Assembly: GCA_023213395.1 (NCBI GenBank)
Contig: CM041465.1
Coordinates: 176,583,741 to 176,647,740, forward strand
Length of the DNA stretch: 64,000 nucleotides
From: Cycas panzhihuaensis
Lineage: Eukaryota; Cycadophyta
Direction of reading: 5' to 3'
Part shown: positions 11,363-21,215 of the stretch, piece after piece
Position numbering within the stretch: position 1 is the first letter of the stretch
How the letters are laid out: every line of letters starts with the position of its first letter
Notes under the pieces: generated by a model
Databases searched by the model: none
What the model was told of the DNA's origin: nothing
The model's input: only the letters and a program-made list of their open reading frames with translations
Translations under genes and position numbers: made by a program

Positions 11363-12543
11363 CTGTTGTGGCTGCCGGCTCCTCTGGTCGTGCGGCATCC
11401 TCCCCCCTGGCTCTCCGCTAGCCGCGGGTGCCTCGTCCTCTAGCACCTCCTCTGCTTGGGCCTCCCTCCTCACAGGGGCAGTCCCAGGTCTCGTCCCTTC
11501 GAATCCCATCACGATCTGTAGCCTGCGGGCCCTGGTCATGGGTCCCCTGCTCTCGCCCTGCGCTCCTGATGGTCCTGCCTCTCCCCCGGCAGCCCTGGAT
11601 GGACCCTCTGCATCTCCTGCTATCCCTGAGAGACCTGCCTCCCCTACAGGTCGTGACAGGCCGGCCCCATCATCTCCATCATCTCCGCTGTCATTGTATG
11701 TAGGTACTCCTGCTCCACCTGCCTCATCATCACTATCCCACCTCACTGTCCTATAGGGCTCCGCTATGTAGTCTGGTAGGGTGAGGAGGTCTAGTGACGT
11801 AGCCTCTACTGATCGTCAGACATGGGCCCTGTCCTCTGTCCCTCTCGGTAAGTCCACCTGTGGACCATCGGGGCCTGCTCTGTGATGGGATGTGGTCCCC
11901 CCGCTGGTGCCACTGCCGCGAAGTGATCGAAGAACCAACATTGCAATAGTGTGTTATATGACAATCCACCTCTGCCGAACATCCTGATAGTGTCTAGCTG
12001 GGCGACGAGGTTCGCTGCTATCAGGGTCGCCTAGTCCATCCTCTCGCTGGCTTCGCAGTGACGAACTACATCTAGCCATCCACCTGGCACCTCCCTATAG
12101 TTTTGCTTAGGAAATGCGGAGCAGGCGCGCAGTATAACCAGTTTCCTCACTCGAGGAATCACGACATCGATCTGATGCGGAGGGCTCCCCTCCATTCCCA
12201 TCTGTTAGATCCTGTGAAGAACAGGGCTGCCTCCCTATGTGTTGCCTTAGTGCTAGGCAGTGTCCCTAGTCTCACCGGCCTCCCTATCGCCGGAACTCCC
12301 GATGTCCATGGGATATCTCTTGGCGTGGCCAGTCACATCACCTACACATGGTAGGTGGAACCAGTCTCCTCCTCATCCCGATGGGACACTATGTCGACCA
12401 ACAATCTACGTCCAGGCGTATATTGAGGTGTCTTGAGGGCCTTATGCAGGCCACACCTCATGGGACCTCCCTGTCCTCCTGTGTCGCCATCTCCATGTAG
12501 CTCAACATGGCCATACCCACGTTCTCATTTGTTATCTGCGATG
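11363..12543 (-). pseudogene. antisense PMD gene of element B, main exon (plant mobile domain)
   Basis: Read leftward, the text has a Met-rich start (about 12514, GMAMLSYMEMATQEDREVP), KALKTPQYTPGRRLLVDIVS, GRGGLSYNTLLQCWFFDHF, APMVHRWTYREG and an acidic tail beginning VRWDSDDEAGGAG with DDGDDG runs. LLVDI...W, the VGD/GDV segment and LLQCWFF are hallmarks of the plant mobile domain (PMD) family, which includes the Arabidopsis nuclear proteins MAIN and MAIL1 and many TE-borne copies. Element A shows the domain more clearly. The exon has several frameshifts and TAG stops, including one (MD*ATLIA) shared with A. An open frame of 134 codons remains at 11342-11746. Confidence 0.72.
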
Positions 12544-13186
12544 ATGACTGTTCACATCAAAAATAATCAAAGTTAGTTTCATGTTAGTTACTACCATCCC
12601 TCACTCTCTCAAATCTCTCTCTCCCTGAGATTTGGGGCTCTTTTGGCCCTCATGTCTGCATTTTTACGCCCGTCTCTGGTCTTAAACTTAAGCGGTGCAG
12701 CTAAGTTGTACGGGTCCCACACGATCGGGTCCCATGGTAATGATCGCGATCATGATCATTACTGCATGATCTGACAGTGATCCCCAAAAGGAGGGATTTC
12801 TTCCCAAAAAAATAAAAATTTTTCTTCTGGTGGACCCCGTGGGGCCCACGGGACCGAAACTCCTAATGCCCGGTCCGCCTCTTTCTGGGTCTGATTCAGA
12901 CTCCGAGAGGCCTCTGATTACCCATAAGGGGCACTAAAACTGTGCAAAGACTGTAAAAAACCAATAAACTTTGAACTTCGAGATGGGCTGGGTTTAATGA
13001 TATCCACTCACTAGATCTGGTCTCGCTATCGCCATGTCGTCCTGACGATCCTTGGCTCTCTCGCTCTCGATCGGCGGTGATCTCTCTCTGCGTGCCTCCA
13101 AAGTTGGGTGGCGCTCCGCTGCATAAGGGAATGGCTCTGGTTTTGTACAAGAACCGGTGAAAATGAATCCATTTTCCCGTTAATTT
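12544..13186 (-). other. probable 5' leader of the antisense gene, element B
   Basis: This lies between the minus-strand TATA-like box and the first recognisable antisense coding text. It contains an acceptor-like CATCATCGCAG at its left end on the minus strand, suggesting a leader exon and intron, but I cannot define them. Blocks shared with A include a GTGGACCC..GTGGGGCCCAC palindrome near 12830-12855 and the CTCACTNGATCT block near 13010. Confidence 0.4.
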
Positions 13187-13197
13187 CCTTACATAGG
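13187..13197 (-). promoter_or_regulatory. antisense TATA-like box, element B
   Basis: The minus strand reads GCCTATGTAAGG. Element A has GCCTATATAAGG, a textbook plant TATA box, at the matching place (21205-21215), with the same GGGGCCCC upstream. A conserved TATA box on the strand opposite to gag-pol supports an independent promoter for the PMD gene. In this copy one base has drifted from consensus. Confidence 0.55.
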
Positions 13198-13297
13198 CGG
13201 GGGCCCCAACGGGCACTTCCTTCGTTTTTGGTCCCGTGACAGCCGTTGGGACCATCCCGTTGCCCTGATAGCCTCTGCCTTCTGGCCCTATCACCCA

Positions 13298-13679
13298 TTG
13301 TGCTCTACTGAGGCCCTTTTTTCCCTCCCTTGTAAGGGCATTTATGGTGCCTCATTATCGCGCTTTCGTAAGGGCCCTTCTGCATCGTTTTGCGTGCTAC
13401 TCCCATGCATGCCCGAGTTTATACTCGTTTGGCTCGTTTCGTCGCCCTGGACTTGTTTCCGTAGCCCTTTCTCGCTCTTGGGGTCCCCAAAGGGAATGCT
13501 CCCCCGCCTAGGGGCATGTCTCGCTTTCTAAAGCGACCTTTTGGCGCCCCAGGAGGCTTTTTCTTCTGACCACTCTCTAGTGGTGATCGGACTGCTTGCT
13601 CTCACCCTGGGTAACCTCATTGCTAGGTCCTCCTACCCTTCACGACCACTTTCTGCTTGCCTTTCAAGTGTTGCTTTCA
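13298..13679. other. pyrimidine-rich spacer between antisense promoter and second RNase H, element B
   Basis: The stretch is C/T-rich on the plus strand and conserved with A (21310-21766) in several blocks, such as GGGGTCCCCAAAGGGAATGC. No protein domain can be read in either direction. It may hold promoter sequence for the PMD gene or a sense-strand intron leading to the RNase H. Confidence 0.4.
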
Positions 13680-14119
13680 TTACCCATTGACTGCCTAGAT
13701 TTTGTGTCACCTATATCAAATACATCTTCTGCAAGCGGCGGGCGCGGTAATCCTGAACCTTCTGCATGGATTCTCCATGACCCTTCTAGATCGATCTCCT
13801 CTCTCAGGATCTTCCTCCCAGGCTACTAACTCTTAGTGAATATACAGCTATTATTGAAGCCTTTACTGATGCTCTTTGTTTCCATCACGGATCCATCGTT
13901 CTGCTTTGTGACTCTCAAGTTATGGTGTCCCATCTCACCCAGGTTTACCAGGTGCGATGCCCTCACTTGAGGACTCTTGCTTCTGCTGCCAGATCTCTCC
14001 TGGCCCGCTTTTCTTCTATCGATATCCAGCACATCCCTCGAGCCCTCAACGCTGAGGCAGATAGTCTCGTTTGCCTCATCCTTGAGCACTACCTTCCTCT
14101 CCTTACTGACCGTCCTTGA
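13680..14119 (+). pseudogene. second RNase H of element B (archaeal/plant-type, after integrase)
   Basis: An RNase H fold can be read in frame with one shift: SGGRGNPEPSAWILHDPS, then EYTAIIEAFTDALCFH (catalytic Glu in IIEA), VLLCDSQVMVSHLTQVYQVR (catalytic Asp in CDSQ) and FSSIDIQHIPRALNAEADSL (last Asp in EAD). The ending HIPR..N.EAD is characteristic of plant and archaeal-type RNases H, which some Tat-lineage gypsy elements have acquired as a second copy. It sits 3.7 kb after integrase. The first catalytic Asp is lost: A reads FIDGGS where B reads ISNTSS. A TAG near 13833 also interrupts it. Confidence 0.8.
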
Positions 14120-14520
14120 GGCTTGTCTGGCCCCCTATCGCCCAAGCCCCAGGTCATCTCACACTTTGCTTCGCGATCCATTCGCACCTCCGAAACCTAG
14201 CTACTAATGGGGTAAAACTATGGTGCCTACCCTTTACTTGCTCTTTCACTTGACTATGCATGCTCTTCCGCATCTTTTGTGGTGGGGGCAGCCCCCTCAC
14301 CTTTCTTAGTTTTCCAGTCGGTCCCGAGGTGGCTCATAGGCAGCCCCTATGTTGTCTCCATTGCCGCTTTCGTATCCATGTGTTTCGCCACGACACTCAC
14401 TGGCACCCTTGCCTACTGTTATGATCTTGATTGACATATCTATATACACAGGTGCTACTGACAGTTGTGTTGCCAGCATTCGCCATCACACTAGGCTTCC
14501 GAGCGGTGAGGCTCTGCTGC
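14120..14520. other. 3' internal spacer of element B
   Basis: This non-coding stretch lies between the second RNase H and the polypurine tract. It is conserved with A (22212-22686), for example the GTCATC..C..ACTTTG/CTCTCG block and CTACTAATGGGGTAAAACTATGG near 14200. No ORF or domain is recognisable. Confidence 0.5.
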
Positions 14521-14531
14521 CAAGGGGGCAA
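14521..14531 (+). other. polypurine tract of element B
   Basis: CAAGGGGGCAA lies directly before the TG of the 3' LTR and primes plus-strand DNA synthesis. Element A has the same CCAAGGGGGCAG before its 3' LTR. Confidence 0.85.
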
Positions 14532-17042
14532 TGTTTCTTGGCTTCCAGGAATGGATACAGAATCTATGACTCAGGTAAGTGCAGGTATGTTTCTCGCATT
14601 ATCATCACTTTCTTTTGATGAGTGTTTGCTTACATGTGTGTGGCTTTGTAGGCGACTTTGTCCTCGTCTACACTTATTTTAGCCTATGACGACTATAGCA
14701 GGGGTACACTCCCAGTGAGTGTGGCACCCTGGTGGCCATTTCACTTCCCGCATCTGCTCTCCTCACTCCAAGATCCACTAGGTTTGTGCCACCTCCACCC
14801 ATGTGATGACCCGTCATCGTTTGGCCCTTTTTGTCATCTGCCCCCCATTGGCCCTTTTTGTCATCTCGCTTTAGCCTAGGCTAGTGGGTCATGTTATGCC
14901 TCTGGGTTCATCTGCTTGAATTTTCGCAGATCTGGGAATATTCGTGGTACCGCTGAGTTTGTGGCAGTATGACTGTTCTAATTTATTTTTTAAAATCTGC
15001 CATGGCAATTTCGCATTTATTGTAAAACTGCCATGTGACTCGTGACTTAATTCTCTCCCAGCCGTGCCCTAATCGCTCGCTTTAGGGTTTGGGTTGGGTA
15101 CTTAAGGCATGATCTACTCATTTTTGAAGACTTTTTGCTTACTTTCGAATTGCTCCTCAAGGAAACAAGGCTGTGCTCTACTCTTCTCTATTGCTCTGCT
15201 GCTACCACAGGACCTACGTCTCTCCTACAGTGCCCAGCTCTCCTTCGGTGTGGCTAGGACATCCTCCCAGCCCCTCACACACCTTGGAGAGGGCCCCTTG
15301 GAGAGGGCCCCTTGGAGAGGTTCCAGTTGATTCTTGCCCCAGGCAGCCTTCAAGGTTCCAAGTGCAGGAGTTCTCCTTCCCAACTTCTTTAGCAGGGTCC
15401 CAAACCTGCTACACCATAGATTTGGGATGATTTCTTAGCCCCTCCTTGCCGGTTCTTGGCTGAGGCAAGCCCCTTGCCTCTCCCACTCAGGTATCTCTCA
15501 GTTTGAATTGTTTTTCTTATGATATTGATGCTCCATCTTGTTTGCTCCTTGCTTGTCCTTGTGAGTTTGGTTTCCTTCTTTTTAGTGGGCTGTTTTGCCA
15601 CTGTCATTGTGCCTCTTACCTGTGTTTGTTGCTCAAGGCAGTGGCGTTGAGGGTTGGCATAGGCTTTGGGAAGGAGCTGGGTGGATTCTGTACCACCTTC
15701 CACGCTCCTCAAGTGGCTTTAAGCCCCCCAAAGCCTCCCTCTCGCCTCGTGCTATCCTTAGCACACAAACAAGGGTTCGTTGGCCCTTTCTTAGCCGCTG
15801 AAATCAGTGCTGTCACACATTGCAGCACTGGTTTGAGGGCTTAGGTTCAGGTTTGGGCAACTTGCATAAGTCCCGGCTGCTAGTCCTTGTCTAACTTTCT
15901 TCCCGGCAGCCCGGTTTGCTCCTCATAGCATCCTAATTTGTCGTAGGTGTTCCTTGGCTCCTCTTTGCCTCCTTCTTGCTATTTCCAGCCATCTCTCTTG
16001 GCCTTGCCCTCACTGCCTTGTGGCTCTTGGGGGGAGGTTAGGGTGTTATTTGCGGGAGGTGGGCCACTCCGAGGCTTACCAGTCATTTACCTTTGCTTCG
16101 GTCACCCTCTTGTACGTACTTTCATCGTTGGGTTGATACTAACATATGTGTTTAGATTCATATTTTTTTCATATAGACATATATTGTTAGAATCTCGTAT
16201 CGCATGTTACCATCCTTTCTCCGGAAAGGGGGAGGTTGCCGTTGCTTGCAGGTACTTGGAGGGCACGAAGGATATTGTCCATTAGCTCCGTTGCCGGTAA
16301 GTTCTCTCATGTACATCGTACTTTTGCACTTCTTCAGTTATTAGCATTTACTTCCTTTCTTTCCTTGGCATCGTATTTGGTATTTTTCTGGGGAAGGTAA
16401 GGGAGCCCCTCTTCCAAATCCGCCGCGACGCTTCGCATCCGACGCACCGCATGGAGTAGGTGGGTGTCCCTCGAGAAGGCCTTCATCACGCACGCCCTCA
16501 GTCCAGATGCATGCCTTATTCCACCCTACTCTTTCCTTTTGAACTTTTTCTTAGTAATTAACACATTGGAAAACAAAAGGGAAATTTGATCTTATTTTTT
16601 GTTATGCTTTATTTGTTTTATTACATGTGTCTTTGTTACCCATAGGAAAGGCTATAGGAACCCCCCTTTTCACCTTTCCTCCTCTCCTTAGCCGCACAAG
16701 CTTCTTGCCTCCCGTGTTGCTTGCGTACCCGGTTAGCTTATTTAGGCACACCCTTGATCTATTTTCTTGGATCTTCTCCTTCCCCTTCCGACTATCCAAG
16801 GGTGGGAGGATCCTGTCCCTAGGTCAACCCGGGCTAATCCTACGCCTCTCCACCCTTTATTCGAAGTGGTAGAGGATCACGTTTTAGTAGCTATATTCCA
16901 TTGCAGGTCCCGAACTCGCGCTCCGGCGCACAGGGTGCTCTGCGTGGTAATTACTTTCCTCATAGGTCTCTCCTTCGATCATATCATCACCTACTCTCAC
17001 CACACCTATTAGTTAGGTAGCTATCCCGTAGATGCACGTCCA
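14532..17042 (+). repeat. 3' LTR of element B
   Basis: It starts TGTTTCTTGG and ends GTCCA, followed by the GGACC duplication, for a length of 2511 bases. It matches the 5' LTR throughout, with scattered substitutions and a few indels, so the insertion is not recent. Near 15286-15320 the unit GAGGGCCCCTTGGAGA occurs twice in tandem, where the 5' LTR has it once. Confidence 0.92.
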
Positions 17043-17047
17043 GGACC
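17043..17047. repeat. target-site duplication of element B, right copy (GGACC)
   Basis: This is identical to 607-611. Element A's integrase reading frame continues immediately after it. Confidence 0.9.
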
Positions 17048-17849
17048 ATAACCCTACCTTCTTCATCGTAGTACAAGTTCATCTTAACCACGATGGAATA
17101 CTTTACTAAATAGGCTAAAGTGGTCCCTCTGTCCTCTACCCCTAGCAAGATGATAGCGACCTTCATCTACCAGCATATCATCTGTCAGTTTAGGGTTCCT
17201 CACATATTAATTATAAACAATAGTAGATGAACTCTGTGACAAATTTAATATCTCTCACAAAACCTCCTCTCCTTATTACCCTCAGGCCAATGGATAAGTA
17301 GAATCATTCAACAAAACCCTTATCAATATCTTGAACAAAACCATTACATAACCCCAAAGGGATTGGCACCTCTAACTTCCTTCCACCCTATGGGCATATC
17401 ACACGTCTATCCGTATAACTACTGGGATGACTCCATTCTCCCTTGTTTACGAAACTGAGGTGGTCCTCCCATTACAAGTGGAGATCCCTTTCTTATGAGT
17501 TTCCCTTCAAGGCCTTGTTGATAAGGAGTCCCTCCATTAGGCCTGTCTCTTAGACCTCAAAGCCCTAAACTAGAAGTGCTTGATTGCCTACCAAGTAAAT
17601 CTTGCCTCTAAGGCTAAGGTGCGAAGGATGTACGACAAATGCCTTCACCCCCATCCTTTGCATCCTGGGGACCATGTCCTCAAGCTAGAATATCTCCATG
17701 ATTGCTTATCTAAGTTCAGACCTAAATGGGTTGGACCCTTCATCATTCTCAAGAGTCTCAATAATGGTGCCTACAAGATTGCAACCTTGGAGGGTCTTAA
17801 ATTCGAGAAAGCTACCAATGGTAAGTTCCTAAAGAAATTCTACATGTGA
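17048..17849 (+). pseudogene. element A pol: integrase, second half (broken)
   Basis: The segment continues the gene interrupted at 611. It starts in the frame reading LPSS, FILTTMEYFTK and IATFIYQHIICQF. The second catalytic Asp is changed (LIINN where B has LITDNG), and about 20 bases following it are deleted, shifting the frame. The Glu motif VESFNKT survives. The C-terminal part at 17580-17849 is open: NLASKAKVRRMYDKCLH, HPGDHVLKLEYLHDCL, KWVGPFIILKSLNNGAYKIA. There are many TAG stops. Confidence 0.85.
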
Positions 17850-18529
17850 CTATCCCTACCTCCATGTAGATTAGGCACATCCATTCCCTTCTTTCTCGCT
17901 CTGAAATAAGCCTAAACTACCACCTTAAGGATGTCTTCATTCCCTCCAACCATGGGTGGAATGATAGTTTAAGGTGGCTTTCCTAGCTTCCCTTATTGGA
18001 TGTGTTGGTTTCTGCAACTTCTGAGTTTGGAAACACACTCCAACTGGGGCTTCATGCTTAAGTACCCATGGTCCCTCTCTTTCTCCTATTGATGCTTCCT
18101 TTACATATCCTACTATGCCCCTTTGATGGACATGTATGGCTCCCATCTCCTAGCCTCGTACATGCCTATCACCTACACTCATGGTGATCATGTGTGCTTG
18201 CTACGAGTATGGCCCTACATGAAAGGAAGTGTAGGCATCACCCATATGATCTAACAACAAAAAACATATAACAACCAACTAAATCATCATGATATTTAGC
18301 CCCTCGTGCATCCATGCACCTATGCCCACATATACACAAAGCATACAGATATATAAACAATAAAACACATTATCATACATCAAATGGGATGCCAATGGCA
18401 CCTCTCTATATACATAAAGAATCATATTATATAAATAATATGGTACATCATTCACAAGAAGTTGGAATCCTTGCAGGGAGGAGTACAATCATGTGGTAAC
18501 ATATGGTGACTCCGTAAAGGCCTATGATT
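17850..18529. other. spacer after integrase, element A
   Basis: This matches the B spacer at its left end and is AT-rich around 18240-18470. No domain is visible in either direction. An open stretch of 69 codons on the minus strand (18279-18488) has no family resemblance and I do not call it a gene. Confidence 0.5.
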
Positions 18530-19142
18530 TCCCAATCAAAACTAGCCATGCCCTGCTCCCTGATGCTCTCGCGGTCAAGGAGTGTCATCTCCTGATCGAT
18601 GTGATCCCTCCCTAGGAGACCACATGCCTCCTAGGCTCCTCCTGCGCCTCTGGGATCTCCCAACCTCACTCCCCTTATCTTGAGGCCTCCTCAGGGTTGT
18701 CACTATCATTTGAGTTTGAGTCTTGCTCTATAACAACCTCACTACCATCTGCTCCACTAGTCAATCATATCACATATGGATACAATCCTTCTCCCCCTCC
18801 ACTCCTCAGAGTCTCTCCTCTGGCACAGTAATCTTGATGTGGCTCTTTGCATCACCACTTGCTCCTTTGCCCTGAGCCTCCAGCGCTTGGACTCGACCAC
18901 ATAAGGTGTTCCTCTCTGCGTAGGTCCCATCTATCTCCCCCTTGTAGCTATCCCACCCTCACCTAGTGTTCTTGGGACTCTAGTACCCATGTCACTTGCT
19001 CTAATCAGTGGGGTGAATGATGCTATGTGTGCCCCCACTAATCGTGGCTCCTCTCTAGTCTGGATGGGTGGTTGCCCCTTTGCATAGGCCTGGGGGAATA
19101 TCTCCCAGACTACTACCTTGATTAACCTCCCCATATCCACTA
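18530..19142 (-). pseudogene. antisense PMD gene of element A, second exon
   Basis: On the minus strand the exon starts at a splice acceptor (GTATTAG|) and reads VDMGRLIKVVVWEIFPQAY, AKGQPPIQTREEPRLVGAHI and SFTPLIRASD. This matches B exon 2 residue for residue over about 50 positions. The splice phase agrees with the preceding exon (phase 1), so the reading frame runs through the join in this copy. The C-terminal part is diverged and carries stops; the end near 18530 is approximate. Confidence 0.68.
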
Positions 19143-19274
19143 CTAATACCAAGGCAAACATATCACATATTAGTCCACATATCTATATGCATATCAAACC
19201 GTCAAAACGAAATCAAAACAAAACTATCCAAATGCCTGATAGTCAAAGGATAAGAGGGAAGGGTAGTGTCTCAC
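19143..19274 (-). other. intron of the antisense gene, element A
   Basis: The minus-strand donor is CAAGAG|GTGAGACA at 19274 and the acceptor GGTATTAG| at 19143, giving 132 bases. Position and donor sequence agree with the B intron (11252-11362), and the flanking exons join in frame. The intron body is not conserved between copies, whereas the exons are, as expected for a real intron. Confidence 0.62.
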
Positions 19275-20510
19275 CTCTTGGGATGATTGACTCATCTGCT
19301 CTGGTGATGATCTCCTCCTTGGGACATCCCTTAACTGTCGGTACCTCCTCCTCCTCAGGTACCACCTTGCCAATAACCTAGCCTACTAGGGCGTCTCCTC
19401 CTCCCTCTGCCACTATTGCTACTACCACTGCCACTGTCTTAGCTCTTCCGACCACCCTTAATCTCTAGACTAGTTTGCAGGGTGGCCTACCTCTCTCTGT
19501 AACTCTTGAGAGACCCACCTCTACTCCTACAACTCCCGAGGGCCTTGCCTCACCTCCTGCAGTCCCTGATAGACCCACCTCATCACTAGCTACTCTTAAT
19601 AGGCCTGCCCCATAGCCTCCATCACCATCATCATCATCATTGCCATCTCTAGGGGTGCCTCCTACTCCTCCTTCCATGTCATCACTATCCCACCTCACTC
19701 CTCTATATGGGTCTACCGTGTAGTCCACCATGGTGATAAGGTCCAATGATGTCACCTCCATCGATCGTCTAATATGAGCCTAATCCTTGATTCCTCTAAA
19801 CCAAGTCTGTCACCTATGTACCATAGGAGCCTATGCTGAGATAGGGTGTGGTCCTCCTAGTGGTGCTACTACCCTAAAATGATTGAAGAACCAACATTGC
19901 AGTAATGTACTATAGGAGAATCCCCCTCTTCCTGCCACTCTGATAGCATCTAATTAGGTGACCATGTTCATCGCTATCAGGGTAGCCTAATCCAACCTCT
20001 CCCTAACCTTGCATCTCCTGACTGCCTCCATCCATCTGCCAGGTATATCTCTATAGTTCTATTTCTGGGAAACTTGGAATAGAATGCCCAATGTAATCAA
20101 CTTCCTCACCCAAGGAATCTATGACATAACCATAGTCTGAACTAGTATCCCTCGCCTCTCCCACCTATCTTGGCCTGTGAAATATGTGGCTACCTCCCTG
20201 TGTATAGCATCGTTACTAGGTAATGCCCCTAGTGACGCTGGTGCTCCTCTCACTGGCATGCCTAAGATCCTTTAAATATCCCCTGGTATGATAGTGATGT
20301 CCCCCACCTAGGGGAGGTGAAACACATACTGCCTACGATCCCAATGGGTGATGATGTCTACTAGCAGATGCTGATGTGAGGCATACTATGGTGTCTTGAT
20401 AACCTTCAGTAGTCTGCCTATCTCCCTGAGTCATCATCTCAATAAAACTCATCATCATGATGCCTATGTGTTCATGGTTGTCTACTACGATAACTGCCTA
20501 TAAAACACCC
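19275..20510 (-). pseudogene. antisense PMD gene of element A, main exon (plant mobile domain)
   Basis: From about 20440 to 19275 a single minus-strand frame can be read without indels, broken only by stops. It reads LLVDIITHWDRRQYVFHLP, VGDITIIPGDI, RILGMPVRGAPASLGALPS, GRGGFSYSTLLQCWFFNHF, APMVHR, and an acidic tail (MEVTSLDLITMVDYTVDPYR, VRWDSDD). The pattern hWD...FHLP.GD.TI...D..RILG.PV.G is diagnostic of the plant mobile domain family (PF10536; MAIN/MAIL1-like). An upstream piece (IMMMSFIEMMTQGDR) matches B but is one frame away. Stops are mostly TAG or TAA at positions where B has Gln or Trp. Function in the element's life cycle is unknown. Confidence 0.8.
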
Positions 20511-20564
20511 AACAATCATTTAGAACACCTCTGCATCTGCTTGCCTATCCTTAGGTTGACTCTT

Positions 20565-20596
20565 CCCCCCCCCCCCCCCCCCCCCCCCCACCCCCC
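20565..20596. repeat. poly-C tract inside element A
   Basis: Twenty-five consecutive C are followed by A and six more C. It lies just upstream of the antisense coding region, where B has no such run, so it arose after the copies diverged. Length may be unreliable in any assembly. Confidence 0.9.
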
Positions 20597-21204
20597 TTCT
20601 GAGCTAAATTTGGCACCTTTCTAGGCCTCTTTTCTTCTTTTCCTATTTGTTGCTCTCTACCCCATATCAAACTCTGCGGTATTGCAGAGTTTGATCAGGG
20701 CCCTGCTGAGATTTTAGCATCTCCTCAGTGGCCTCGTGGTAAACTCCATAGCACCATGAATTTCACCGCAGAGCCAGTCTCACCCCCTATAAAAGGGGGG
20801 ATAATGCCCAAAAAACCCTAAATATTTTTCCCAAGTGGACCACACTTAGGCCCACTAGGACTAGGGCTACCTAATGCCATGGTCCTCCCTCTCTCTGGGC
20901 CCAAATTAGGCTCTAAAAGATCTCAATTTGCCCTTAAAGGGTAAAAAATCACCCTAGAAAAGCATAAAATCTCATGAAATTCAAGTGATGAAATGGAGTG
21001 GGTATGGGATGATCCACTCACTTGATCTACTCTCGCTACATCCATCTCGTTGCTCCAGTCTAATCGGCTATCTCCTCACTCTAATCCAATGGACCGATCT
21101 CTCTCTGCATGCCTTCAAAGTTAGGTGATGCTCTGTTGTGTAAGGGAAAGGGATCCAGATCGATCGTGAGCACATGAAAATAAATCCTGCTTTCGCCAAG
21201 TTTT
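20597..21204 (-). other. probable 5' leader of the antisense gene, element A
   Basis: This corresponds to B 12544-13186. No domain is visible. Shared blocks include GTGGACC..ACTTAGGCCCACTAGGAC near 20840-20870 and CTCACTTGATCT near 21018. Confidence 0.4.
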
Positions 21205-21215
21205 CCTTATATAGG
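21205..21215 (-). promoter_or_regulatory. antisense TATA box, element A
   Basis: The minus strand reads CTGCCTATATAAGGAAAA, a strong match to the plant TATA consensus, preceded by GGGGCCCC. The homologous B site differs by one base. It lies about 700 bases before the PMD coding text, pointing towards it. Confidence 0.65.

Larger units (their letters stand above)
612..17042 (+). mobile_element. Ty3/gypsy element B, Tat-like, with LTRs, gag-pol, antisense PMD gene and second RNase H
   Basis: This 16.4-kb LTR retrotransposon runs 5' LTR (612-3174), gag, protease, RT, RNase H, integrase (to 9992), then a 4.5-kb 3' internal region, a polypurine tract and the 3' LTR (14532-17042). The order protease-RT-RNase H-integrase defines Ty3/gypsy. 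The integrase text (GGHF, YFWPSLFKD, SPYYP) resembles the Tat lineage, which is known for large size and extra ORFs. The 3' internal region holds a minus-strand PMD gene and a plus-strand archaeal/plant-type RNase H. Gag-pol has several frameshifts and about a dozen stops, so this copy is dead. Confidence 0.93.

Noticed and set aside
12896-13294. A minus-strand open frame of 132 codons spanning the antisense TATA box
   Set aside because: It starts upstream of the TATA box, matches no known family, and A has only a short corresponding stretch (21121-21321). It may be chance openness in GC-balanced DNA.
20565-20596. Considered whether the C tract marks a contig join or gap
   Set aside because: Element A continues collinearly with B on both sides, so the tract lies within one molecule. 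Its length may still be inaccurate.
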